DNA from: Protula sp. h YS-2021
Lineage: Eukaryota > Annelida > Polychaeta > Sabellida > Serpulidae
DNA: 64,000 bases
Direction of reading: 5' to 3'
Assembly: GCA_949752745.1 (NCBI GenBank)
Contig: OX457031.1
Location: 54,364,803-54,428,802 of the forward strand
Shown: piece after piece, positions 34,413 to 44,639 of the stretch
Position numbering within the stretch: the stretch's first letter is position 1
How the letters are laid out: each line of letters opens with the position of its first letter
Made by a program: the position numbers and the translations under genes
The notes under the pieces: generated by a model
Databases searched by the model: none
Told to the model about the DNA's origin: nothing
Seen by the model: only the letters and a program-made list of their open reading frames with translations

Positions 34413-36164
34413 AAAGAGAAAGAATAACTTATCATGCACTTGACATCGATGACGTAAGAGCGCGTTTATAGCGCATAAGAAATTTTAAGTACGATTTTAT
34501 GGCAATGTGGACATAACAATGCTCAGTTATTGAAAATACGAATTGCCTTTTCAGCCCAAGTATTTAGCCTTAGCTCCCGTTTTGATGTATTGCACGCTGT
34601 ATGGTATGCTCATCGCGTTGTTTGTCCCGAGGAACTATCTCAAAAACGTTCAGGTTAAAACTTCCAAATAAAAAGGTACAAAGTGAATATCCAATAAGGG
34701 CCATCTTTACAAAGGATATGGGGCTTCTGTGCTTGATTATCTAAAAATCGCATGACACTTGATTCATTTTTTGCATCAATAGTCTTTTCTTTCTGAAAGC
34801 AAAAATAGTATTGGTGTTGCAAGAAATTTTAATTAACACACGCCCACAAGCAAACAGCTTTCTTCATGCTGTGGGGAATTCAGCTTTTATTTTGCCGTTA
34901 GACCCATCTCTAAAATGCCAATGCTTTTTGACTCCTGCTTCAGGATTTAGCCCAAAATTGTATTAACCATAACAATTATTGAATTACTGGCACCAAACAA
35001 TAAATTGAACATTTGATATAAGATTCGTTTATATGAAGATATTCAATTAAAAACTATTGGATATAAAGTTGGAATTAATTAATTAATTTATTTATTATTA
35101 ATTAAGTAATCATATCTGGAGATCGTTTTGTGATATTATTTACCAATGATTAATTTAATTGGCCTAATTACAATATCAGAAATACAAGCATTGGTTTCAA
35201 AACAATCAGACATGTAAAACCAGTGATACTTATTATAAAATGCTTACAACAGTTATGGGCCAGATAACATTTCCCAGAATCTGGCAGTTTTCCGCGATGA
35301 TGTCAGTCTTGCCGGGTAGATCCAAAACGCAATGTAATCGCACATCGATCATTGGCAACAATGCAAACCTAATTTGGCCTTTCTCAAAGCACAGCAGGAC
35401 CGCATCTGACTATTATGTTAGTCGTGTCTGTCCCTTAGGTCGCAGACTTAGGGGCACTTATGTGGTCAGCATGGCACAGGATATGCACATGAAGTGTGAA
35501 TTCAACACCGAACTGTAGCGTTTCTGACAGTTTATTTAGAAACCAATGCAACGTAAACCCGAATTTGTCCAATTGCGTTGGCAAATAAATTCTACTGAAT
35601 AACGCAGATGTTTTTTATGTCGGAAATGACAACTTAATGAAATCAAGGGGTGGCGCATACTATTCTATAGCGCGAAACGAGTCGTGAGGACACTCGGGCG
35701 TCAGCCTTCAGTTCTGATCAACTCATTTCGGTATTTCATTTGACAGTTTGTTTGGCGAAGCATTTCATTCTTCACCGGTACAGTTGTATGTCCGTGACCC
35801 GTGGCGGGGGGGGGGGGGGGGGGGTCGGTGACGGGAGGAGAAGGGAGGTCTCACGTACAAAATGGTTACCATGCGTGGGCATGGCAGTTTAAAACGATCC
35901 TTAAATGAGCCTTCTCAAGCTTGAAAATACCTCCTCTTTAACCAAATGTGGACACTATACATTAACTCCTATAAACGCGGAGTGTGAAATCTAATAATTA
36001 AAAAAAAAGTTTTCATGTTTCTAAGTTCGGGGCATATAGAACGCATGCCACTGCAATCACAGAACAAAAACGAAACAGAGAAGTGCTTGCCTGCAATTTT
36101 ATGGACCCCCTTTTTTCGAGCGCGCAGTTCAAGAAGCCTTTTTTTCTAGGAAATGTAGACCACG
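34413..36164. other. Non-coding stretch
   Basis: No domain is recognised in any frame, including the 92-codon plus-strand frame at 35,240-35,518. A poly-G tract lies at about 35,806-35,824. TTAATTAATTAATTTA lies at about 35,076-35,092. Confidence 0.4.
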
Positions 36165-36412
36165 TCCCCCGAGGACCGTGGTCAGCAATATATATGCCAC
36201 CAAGCGCTCCCTCCCTCCCTCCCTCCCTCCCCCGAGAACTGTGGTCAGCAATATATGCCACCAGGCATCCCCTCCTTCCCCCGAGGGCCGTTGTCAGTAA
36301 TGGTATGCTAAAGAAGAAGAAGAAGAAGAAGAAGGAGAAGAAGAAGAAAAGTAAGAAGATGATGATGATGATGATGAAGAGGAGGAAAAGAAGAAGAAGA
36401 AGAACAAGAAGG
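36165..36412. repeat. Dispersed repeat ending in a (GAA)n tract, copy 2, internally triplicated
   Basis: The head CCCCGAG(G/A)(A/G)C.GTGGTCAGCA.TATATGCCACCA occurs about three times. It is followed by TATGCTAAAGAAGAAG and a GAA/GATGAT tract. Related to 34,161-34,412. Confidence 0.6.
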
Positions 36413-37668
36413 AAATGCTAGATAAAAAATATCTGCTATCCCAGGGAGCTGGTGTCAGGTGGCAGTCCTCGCGAACATATGTTTCCAGACAGATGTGCAG
36501 CCCTGAAGAGGAAGAAGAAAAAGTTTTCTGAAAACTTGTCATAGCAGTTCCGTCAAGAGCATGCCTGTGTTTGTGTGGCTGGGAAGAATTGCCTTCTGGC
36601 TGGTTTGTTTCCTAAGTGCTTTGCCATTAGCCAGAAAACACCACAAGTGCTTAAATGAGCTATTGCCGAGAAAGGGCCATCCTTGAACATTAGGACAAAA
36701 ATACAATTAAGTGCCATTTAAGAGGGCTAAATTACAGAAATAGAAAAGTGTCTGCCTGTGGATATGGTTTCTCTTATTAACTCTTCAAACTTTTGATAAC
36801 AACGAAGCAGGAAATAAATGGCCTATTCTTTTTTCTTCTGTTTTTCTTTTTTTTTCTTTTTTTTCTTTTCTTTTTTCCTCTTTCTTTCTTTCTTTCTTTC
36901 TTCTTTATTTTTTTTTGGCTTTTTTACACTCAAAGCTAGAGCGGTTGATGGTTCGTTTGATTCCAAAAATCTAAGTCAAAACTATTTTCTGGCCAAATCA
37001 AACATTTTGCGATAAGCGGATGTTAAAACCCATAGAAAGCCCTTTCACTCCGTATCTCTTTTGATTGTGTTGCGACATCGGTTCTCCACCCCCACCCCTC
37101 CCTTCCACCCCGAGTAAATCTAGGGATGGCAAAGAAAAAAACTCCCAGGCGGTGCGATCGATAAATCACGGATTGTTGTCAGTATCCCCTGACATCTAAA
37201 AAGCGACCTCTGGCAAATTCAGGTTGTTATGTTTAACCACAAACACAGAGCGGTGGGTATAAAAGTATATAAAAGCTCCCCCCAACTGCCCCCGTCCCCC
37301 GGGGATGGAGGGATTAACTGTTCACTCAGAATCAAGCACGCTTTTATAACAACAACAACAAGCCTGGTAAAATGGTGTGTTCTCTGCGAATAAACGATCA
37401 CAAAGTTTATTTCTGCTCGCGTATTATGGGGATAGATCGTGGGGGGCAGGGTGTTATTGGATTCGGACACACGTGAAAGGCCTGTGAGGGATAGATCGTG
37501 GGGCAGGGTGCTTTGTATTGAATTCGGACACGGGTGGAAGGCGAATGAACTACTCACCTCTGCGCAGTTCGCTCACCATCCTTCGACGCGTATCCCAGTC
37601 CAGCACAAAACACCCAGCTCCATTGTCTATTGTTGTGACACAAGCAAACATAATCAGGACTTTGGTTG
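36413..37668. other. Non-coding stretch with a T/C-rich tract
   Basis: A pyrimidine tract ((CTTT)n and T-runs) lies at about 36,825-36,915. At 37,425-37,540, GATAGATCGTGGGGCAGGGT and ATTCGGACACG occur twice, a partial duplication of about 70 bp. No gene recognised. Confidence 0.45.
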
Positions 37669-38246
37669 TGGAATGCCATTTTAACACTTGTCTAATAATT
37701 AAAGATATCAATAAATCAATGTAGAGCTCATCACTTTATATTTTGCTGTCAAAAATCGTATTTTAGATGGCAAAAAATTATTTTTGAGATCTAAATCTAA
37801 TTTTAGAAACAAAAATCTTAAGGGAGGCACACATTTATGTGATATAAATTTTAAAAGTCTCATTCTGAAACAATGCTATATAAAATTAATTTTTGATATC
37901 AATAAAAAGCAAATGAAGTATTGAGCTAAGAGCTGAGATTTTGCTCTGAACTATTTCATTTTTCATTTTTGCCACCAACAATTGAACTTTTGATCTCGAA
38001 AGATAAATTTTAGAGATCAGTAAATGTTTTTTTTAATTCTCTGGATATTTATTGATATCAAGAATTATTTTTATGATCAAGAATTAATTTAGAGATATCA
38101 AACATTTAATTACCGATAGCAAAACTTAATTCTTCACATAAAAAATTTTTTGAGATAAAAATCATTCTTGATATCAAAAAATCAATTTTTTATATAAAAA
38201 TTTTGGATATCAGTGGTTGTCTAATTAATGTGAAAATGGCATTCCA
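37669..38246. mobile_element. AT-rich foldback element, about 578 bp
   Basis: TGGAATGCCATTTTAACA at the left pairs with TGTGAAAATGGCATTCCA at the right. TTGTCTAAT also pairs with ATTAGACAA a little further in. The interior is AT-rich with many GATATCAA / TTGATATC blocks, which add secondary hairpins. No gene inside. Confidence 0.7.
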
Positions 38247-38574
38247 TGTTTGATAGCCATAAAATAGAAATAAACTTCTTTTACCTCCTGGATACTTTCT
38301 TGTCCTGTGAAGTTCACTTGGCAACTTGCGAAAAGTGAAAAAAACGGTCACAAAGCCTTTGCCAGGGTCACGTTGGATTATACCCATGGCGTCCGTTTGA
38401 ATGTAACTAGAGAAGTTTCGTACGCGATTTAAGAACTCCAATCACTTCTGCATACGGGAGGGCATTATCACTGCGTGTTATAATTGCCATTAGATCCAGT
38501 TTATAGAAGTAACTGGAGCTAGTTTTGGAGTAATACTGTCAACCTGTCAATCTCCCAACAACAACAAAAATCGA
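38247..38574. other. Non-coding stretch
   Basis: No gene recognised. Confidence 0.4.
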
Positions 38575-38713
38575 GAAAGTGGTGGGGAGAGAGAGACAGA
38601 GAGAGAGAAAGAGACAGAGAGGGGAAGAAACAGAGAGAGAGGGAGAGAGAGAGAGACAGAGAGAGAGAAAGAAAGAGAGAGCTGGGGAGAGAGAGAGACA
38701 GAAAGACAGAGAG

Positions 38714-38776
<63 letters not shown>

Positions 38777-38822
38777 ATGAGGAGAGAGAGACAGACAGAT
38801 AGACAGAGAATAAGTGAAGAGA
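38575..38822. repeat. (GA)n-rich tract
   Basis: Nearly pure GA/GAGACA repeats with a 60-bp perfect (GA)n core at about 38,715-38,773. Frames across it are artefacts. Confidence 0.93.
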
Positions 38823-40344
38823 GCTAATTTTGGTAATTGTGCAGATTGGAGTAGCTCAATGCATTTGCGGATGTAACGACAGCACTTATGATATTGGTGA
38901 CAGTTGTGTATGTTACAGTCAATGTTGGAAACCCGCCATTTCACGAAATGGCAAACCGTGTTGAGTAAATTCGCGTAATGCCTAAAATCTTTTGCCGTTT
39001 CACGAGATAACCAAGATCAGGCAAAATTGTAAAATAAGCTTTTTTTGCTCGAAATTACTTACAATCGGGACAAATATTGTGTCTTTTATCTTTTATAATT
39101 GCAGTAAGATTACTTCAGTTTTCAAATACAATTAATGCATCATAGTTGGTTTGTTCCTTTAATTAATACATCACAGTGAATTGAACTGATCACAAGCTTT
39201 TAACGCGATCACATTAATTGTAATTCATGGTAATGCACACAAGTGTTTGTGTTCCTTTTTGATTGATTTAATTGCTATTAGGATAAATTTCAGGACAGCA
39301 CAGTGAACTAGGTTAAGATGATGTACTCAGGAACTAGTCACCGATTTGCCGTTAACCTATTCTGAAAAAGAACATCCTGTAACGTCTGCTTGTACCTACT
39401 CTGGAATTAAGCCGTTTTCGTGGATTGGTCATTATAACGAAACTTTCTCCATATTGGCCCTCCGGGGAAGATATATTTTTATATAAATTTACCTGAAATC
39501 GGGACGTTTTTATCAAATTCCTAAAAATTGGCGAATCAAAGGAAGATAAATACAAACAGGAGCTGTACAAAGTATTTGAAAAGCACAAATCTCTATGCCA
39601 AAAGACCAATATTACTCGACTATGGAGGAATTAAAAGCACGCGCCTTGAACACCGGCACAAAAGGCAGGCGTGAATGTTATATTATCAACAAGTATGAAA
39701 TTATTATTAATATAAATTTTGGTCATTATAACTCCGATAATATTTGAAAATTTCAATGTTTATTAAAATAGAATTGGGGTATAACGTTATTGGGATACAA
39801 CAGCTTTAATATTACTCTTAACTCGAGTTTTAAAGATAAGAAAAATACTAGCTGTCTTTAAAATTCTCCATATTTGTTCATGTTTTTGTCTCAAATGTAG
39901 GTTAAAACTTAAAAGATTTTCCTTTTTTAAATTTTCAGATACGAAATTCTGCAATGCGGTGATGTGATATTCATATCGCGTGGTGTGAAACATTCTCGTA
40001 GGATTGATTGTATTACCCGTTTTTTTATCAATAAACAATTCAAACTATTGTTTTTTCTGATTCCTATGATATTCTCTTGTTATAGATAACAGTTTGCCAT
40101 TTGACATAATGGCAAACGAAAAATTTAGGGAAGTACCTTATTAGATATGAACCATTGACAGGCGCATGCATGACATCGAAAAGATCGCGCCGCCCAGAAA
40201 TGCTTCATTCGAAACGGTGGCTCTTAACCTTTGAGAACTTGATCAGAAAAAAAATCGTTTAACTAAGAATTTAAAAAATTGATTATTTCGACGATATGTA
40301 CACATCTATCTGTGTCCGACAGTAAGGGACCGTCCAAAAGGATA
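38823..40344. other. Non-coding stretch with small palindromes
   Basis: GCCATTTC-AC-GAAATGGC (about 38,935) and GTTTGCCATT-TGACAT-AATGGCAAAC (about 40,090) are short hairpins sharing the GCCATT core, 1.15 kb apart. They might be the ends of a decayed element. No gene recognised. Confidence 0.4.
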
Positions 40345-40465
40345 ATTCTCGCCGAGAGCGAGTGATCCATGTATTGCTTGTAGAGAGTGATCCATGCATC
40401 ACTTGTAGGGAGTGATCCAGGTATTGTTTGTAAGAAGTGATCCATGCGTTGTTTGTTTTCTCTCA
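40345..40465. repeat. About 27-bp repeats, four copies
   Basis: Units of the type GAGTGATCCATGTATTGCTT followed by GTAGA/GTAGG. Confidence 0.8.
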
Positions 40466-40849
40466 TGAATTGCTTTAGAGACATCATCAGTCTTGGTCAT
40501 TCAAATGTCCCAGTTAAGAAAGATTTCAAAATTAATTCCGAAAATTTAAAAGTGTCAATTTAACCAGCATCTCCGTCACCTACAACAGCAAGCTCTTTAT
40601 CGATGACAACACCCCGTACCCTCTCGCCCCCTCCCCCTCCCTTCTCCTCCCCCTGAGCCCGCGTGACCAATTTGTGATAAAGTGGGCCCCTGGGTCATTA
40701 TACAATCTAATGAAAAGTCATCAGTGCATTCAACATTATGGCCTTTTTTTATCGGTTGTCTTTTTTGGAGAATATTGTGTTAGTATTCACTTGAATGAGT
40801 ACATGTCATAAAATGTATGTGTTTTCCTCGCCATATCAATGTGTGTTTC
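40466..40849. other. Non-coding stretch
   Basis: A C-rich patch lies at 40,617-40,655. No gene recognised. Confidence 0.4.
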
Positions 40850-41218
40850 CGGTCGCATCAGTGTGTGCCTTGGTCACATGACTGTGTGCTGCTGGTCACA
40901 TGAGTGTGTGCTGCTGGTCACATGAGTGTGTGCTGCTGGTCATATGAGTGTGTGCTGCTAGTCACATGACTGTGTGCTCCTGGTCACATGAGTGTGTGCT
41001 GCTGGTCATATGAGTGTGTGCTGCTAGTCACATGACTGTGTGCTACTGGTCACATGAGTGTGTGCTGCTGGTCACATATGAGTGTGTGCTGCTGGTCACA
41101 TGAGTGTGTGCTGCTGGTCACATATGAGAGTGTACTGCTGGTCACATGAGAGTGTGCTGCTGGTCACATGACCATGACTTTCTGGCCACTTGAAAGTGTG
41201 TTTCTGGTCAAGCAAGTG
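40850..41218. repeat. 22-bp minisatellite, about 16 copies
   Basis: The unit is GTCACATGAGTGTGTGCTGC plus TG, with ATATGAG and ATGACTG variants. It lies just upstream of the candidate receptor first exon at 41,337. Confidence 0.92.
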
Positions 41219-41336
41219 GTCACTGCATAACTTATAGAATATTTAATTTTAGATGGAACCCGAATAATAAGATTTTGTACCGCTACATTCTTTTAACAGT
41301 TTATTCTAGAAACCCTTGTAGCTTTCTCGCTGTTTC

Positions 41337-41394
41337 ATGGCATCACCCGTGTACTTACTTCTTGTCATGATTAGCGTGGGTTGTCGCAAACTAA
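41337..41394 (+). CDS. Receptor exon 1 candidate (signal peptide)
   Basis: ATG opens MASPVYLLLVMISVG, a plausible signal peptide, 650 bp before the first lectin exon. An exon end in phase 1 is needed. CTAA followed by GTACCC (end 41,394) gives it, and so does GTGG followed by GTTGTC (end about 41,377). Both donors are weak. Its nearness favours it; the donor strength favours the exon at 7,368. The two could also be alternative first exons. Confidence 0.4.
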
Positions 41395-41908
41395 GTACCC
41401 ATGCTCAAGTACACTATTAAAAAAAGGTATAGAAATCGACCTATTTTGAGCCTCAACAAGCATGCAAAGCAATTATTCGCAATCAGGCGTGGGATTAGAC
41501 AGTGGCAAACTTCTCTCATTTTTGCGCCTTTTTTCCCCCGTTATCAGATGGGAAAAAAGTAGATTGTTGGTCTTCTCTCTCCGCGATAAAGGACTGAATA
41601 TTCCCCAAGACCATCGAATTGGATCTAAGTGTTATAAATAACAAGGCAATATGAGCAGTTGTTCAGTATTGACAATGCGGCAAACATGAAAAAAAAACAG
41701 CATCGATTTGCAAGCAGGCCAAGGGACTGTTGACACAAAGATGGCGCTGATGTTATTTCTAATTTTAAAAAGTTAAACAAAAAGAAACAAGAAAATCACC
41801 CTAAAACATAACTAAAGTCTTGATGCTCATCTTTTGTAGATGTTTTAAGGTTAACATGTTTCCATGCTGACGTTCGAACGGTAGTATTGAAATATGGTCC
41901 TATATGAC

Positions 41909-41930
41909 AGGGGGGGGGGGGGGGGGGGGG
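41909..41930. repeat. Poly(G) tract
   Basis: An uninterrupted run of about 22 G in the intron before the first lectin exon. Confidence 0.9.
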
Positions 41931-42050
41931 GATATCCAGGCCTGCTTTATTTGGTTACTGCATATTTCAAAAGCTTTATTTCTTTTTTGTAAGAGAGGGT
42001 CTTTGGGATCTTGTTCGATTAATTTGTGGTGGCTTGTTTCTGGTTCTTAG

Positions 42051-42165
42051 GAAACCTGGAATTTTGTGAAACTGAGATCTTCGAGGTTCAGTGTGAAGAG
42101 AACGAAGTAATCCTGATGGAGACGGCGAGATACGGACGAATGCAATACGGCCACTGTATAGAGAG
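42051..42165 (+). CDS. Receptor exon: first half of SUEL lectin domain
   Basis: The acceptor is TTTCTGGTTCTTAG. The exon enters in phase 1 and ends GAGAG followed by GTGGGT, leaving two bases (phase 2). Its 37 full codons include FCETEIFEVQC, then VILMETARYGR and YGHC. This is the SUEL/rhamnose-binding-lectin pattern: an early Cys, a strand, a second Cys, then the (A/S)xYGR motif. The second half is encoded by the next exon, 7.2 kb away. The end of this exon and its donor are the founding unit of the 28-bp minisatellite that follows. Confidence 0.88.
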
Positions 42166-42885
42166 GTGGGTACTACAGCCGATGTATAGACATGTGGGTA
42201 CTGAAGCCGATGTATAGAGAGGTGGGTGGTGCAGTCGATGCATAGACAGGTAAGCACTACAGCCGATGTATAGACAGGTGGGCACTACAGCCGATGCATA
42301 GACAGGTGGGCACTACAGTCGATGTATAGACAGGTGGGTACTACAGCCGATGCATAGACATGTGGGTACTACAGCCGATGTATAGACAGGTGGGTACTAC
42401 AGCCGATGTATAGACAGTTGGGTACTACAGCCGATGTATAGACAGGTGGGCACTACAGTCGATGTATAGACAGGTGGGTACTACAGCCGATGCATAGACA
42501 TGTGGGTACTACAGCCGATGTATAGACAGGTGGGTACTACAGCCGATGTATAGACAGTTGGGTACTACAGCCGATGTATAGACAGGTGGGCACTACAGCC
42601 GATGTATAGATAGGTGGGCACTACATCCGATGGATAGACAGGTGGGTACTACAGCCGATGTAGTGACAAGTGGATATTACAGCCGATGTATAGACAGGTG
42701 GGTACTACAACCGATGTATAGACAGGTGGGTACTACAACCGATGTATGTATGGACAGGTGGGTACTACAGCCGATGTATGTATAGACAGGTGGGTACTGC
42801 AATCGATGTATGTATAGACAGGTGGGTACTACAGCCGATGTATAGACAGGTGGGTACTACAACCGAGGTGTGTACTACAGCCCAG
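42150..42885. repeat. 28-bp minisatellite derived from the splice donor, about 26 copies
   Basis: The unit GTGGGTACTACAGCCGATGT plus ATAGACAG repeats the end of the preceding exon (TGTATAGAGAG) and its donor (GTGGGTACT). Almost every unit therefore offers AG followed by GTGGGT. One unit (about 42,249) has CAG followed by GTAAGC, a better donor than the real one. Each unit also carries CTACAG, which could act as an acceptor. Confidence 0.93.
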
Positions 42886-43639
42886 GGTCTCTCGGTGGGG
42901 GGGGGGGGGGGGGTTGGCATGGGGACCAGGGTCTCGCGGGTGGGGGGGGGGGGGGGTCGGGCGGAGGGCGGGAGATGGTTGCCAGGGTCTCGCGGGGTCG
43001 GCATTGGGGGCTGAAGGCGGATATTGAGACATAATAAATTTGAAATAATTCCTGTCCCCGTTCAAAGAACTACCGCCACAGCTTACCAGGATGCGTCGCA
43101 AAGCAGTCATTGGAAATAGCATCCTCATCCTTCAGGCATTCCAGTTCCAATTAGGGGTGTAACGGTTCGTACCGTAACCGAAAACCGACCGCAGTTCTTC
43201 GGTTCTGTTTGGTTAAAAAACTGAAAGAGAAAAATATCACTGAAACGTAAGTTAGGACAAAACTGTAATGTTGTTACTGGCTATACTTGAAATAAAATAT
43301 TATTTCAAATAAGAATTTTGAAGCAAATAAGAAACCAGATATTTCCTGGTAGGCTATTCCGGAATAGACTACCGATAGTTCGAATGTCACAGAAATTGAT
43401 TTTTTTTTTCATTATTTCATCATTTTATATTGCAAACTGTATAAACAACTTATTTTCTTTCCTAATAAATACAAAAATTAGAAAAAACATAGAAAAACAA
43501 ATAATTTAAAAAAAAACTTATAAATGCCAATAGATTATTTAATACTGAACTACCAATATTCCAATAAACAGCCAATGTAAATTAAATTTTTCAATATTTT
43601 TATTCTTCTTTCACTAAAAGAAAACAATTTACATCGTTA
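42886..43639. other. Intron: poly(G) tracts and unique sequence
   Basis: Two G-runs (about 42,897-42,914 and 42,940-42,955) lie in a duplicated CAGGGTCTCGCGG context. Beyond 43,020 the sequence is unique with no exon recognised. Confidence 0.55.
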
Positions 43640-43995
43640 GTCCCCCGCCACAACGTAGCGGCTTGGGGGACTATAGTTTTCGGGTCTGTCTGTCTGTTCG
43701 TCTGTCTGTCGACCCTTTTTTGTTAACACACTCCAGCCTACATTTCTTGATCATTGGCGAAACATTTGATATATAGGTAGTATGGGTCTTTACAGGAGTT
43801 GTTTTTTTGAATGAGCCACATTGGCCCGAGGACATTGGCCCAGCTTTGAGCACTTGAATGAGTTTGTTAACATATTCAAGCCTGCATTTCCGGATCGACT
43901 GACAAAATATTTTAAATACAGGTAGTATAGGTGCTAACAAGAGTCCAACCTAACAAAATCAGAGACTGAGATTGAACGCCGGCGGGGGACATGGC
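43640..43995. repeat. Dispersed repeat with GTCCCCCGCC / GGCGGGGGAC ends
   Basis: It opens AGTCCCCCGCCACAACGTAG and CGGCTTGGGGGACTATAG, with a (GTCT)n stretch, and ends CGCCGGCGGGGGACATGGCC. Inside, ACACTCCAGCCTACATTTC and ACATATTCAAGCCTGCATTTC are a diverged direct duplication. From general knowledge this style of repeat is widespread in marine invertebrate genomes; the class is unknown to me. Confidence 0.55.
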
Positions 43996-44639
43996 CAGTT
44001 TTACTGACGTACTTGTTCAACTTATTTTCACCCTTGGCTATAAAAAGAGCGAAGCAGTATTGATTTCTTTGAATTCGGGATTAGCCTGTCAAAAAATATC
44101 TGGGGGGGGGGGGGGGGGCAAGTAGCATCCAGTCTCCTTCAAAACAAAGCCAAGCGTGTCCAAAAAAAAAAAAAAAAAACGCGGAGAAGGAGGGGGGTGC
44201 AAATTTTAGGCCAGACGAGGTCTGAGCAGAGTGCCAGTTTCATTAAAAGAGGGAGAGGGGTGATCTTCATTTAGTACTCATAAAAGGGGGGGTTCTTTCA
44301 GAATTGTACTCTGCGTTTGGTTAAAATAGGGGGTATTATTTCCAGCATAGCAGTCCGCGTTTAGGGGTCGTTTAAAAAATGGCAGACATGCATTGTAACC
44401 AAATGGTACCTGAGTGCCCCTCCTCCCCCCCCCCCCGAAGGGAAGAAAGCGCCTTCTTTGGCTTAAGCCCATGACACCGTCTTCAGACGGTTTTACAGTA
44501 TCCAGTATCAGGCATCCAGTATTCAAATCAATGAAATGATACTAAGTCGGACATATTAATCCTTTAAGCAGTCATTAAGAAGGTTACCTTTTTTATTTTC
44601 TACTGTAAAACTAACCCATTTGCGATGTGTCTATTTTTT
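43996..44639. other. Intron: homopolymer tracts and unique sequence
   Basis: A G-run lies at 44,102-44,118, an A-run at 44,162-44,179, and G/C-runs to 44,440. No exon recognised. Confidence 0.5.

Noticed and set aside
35240..35518. 92-codon plus-strand frame
   Set aside because: No domain, no promoter or splice signals, and length within chance expectation for this composition.
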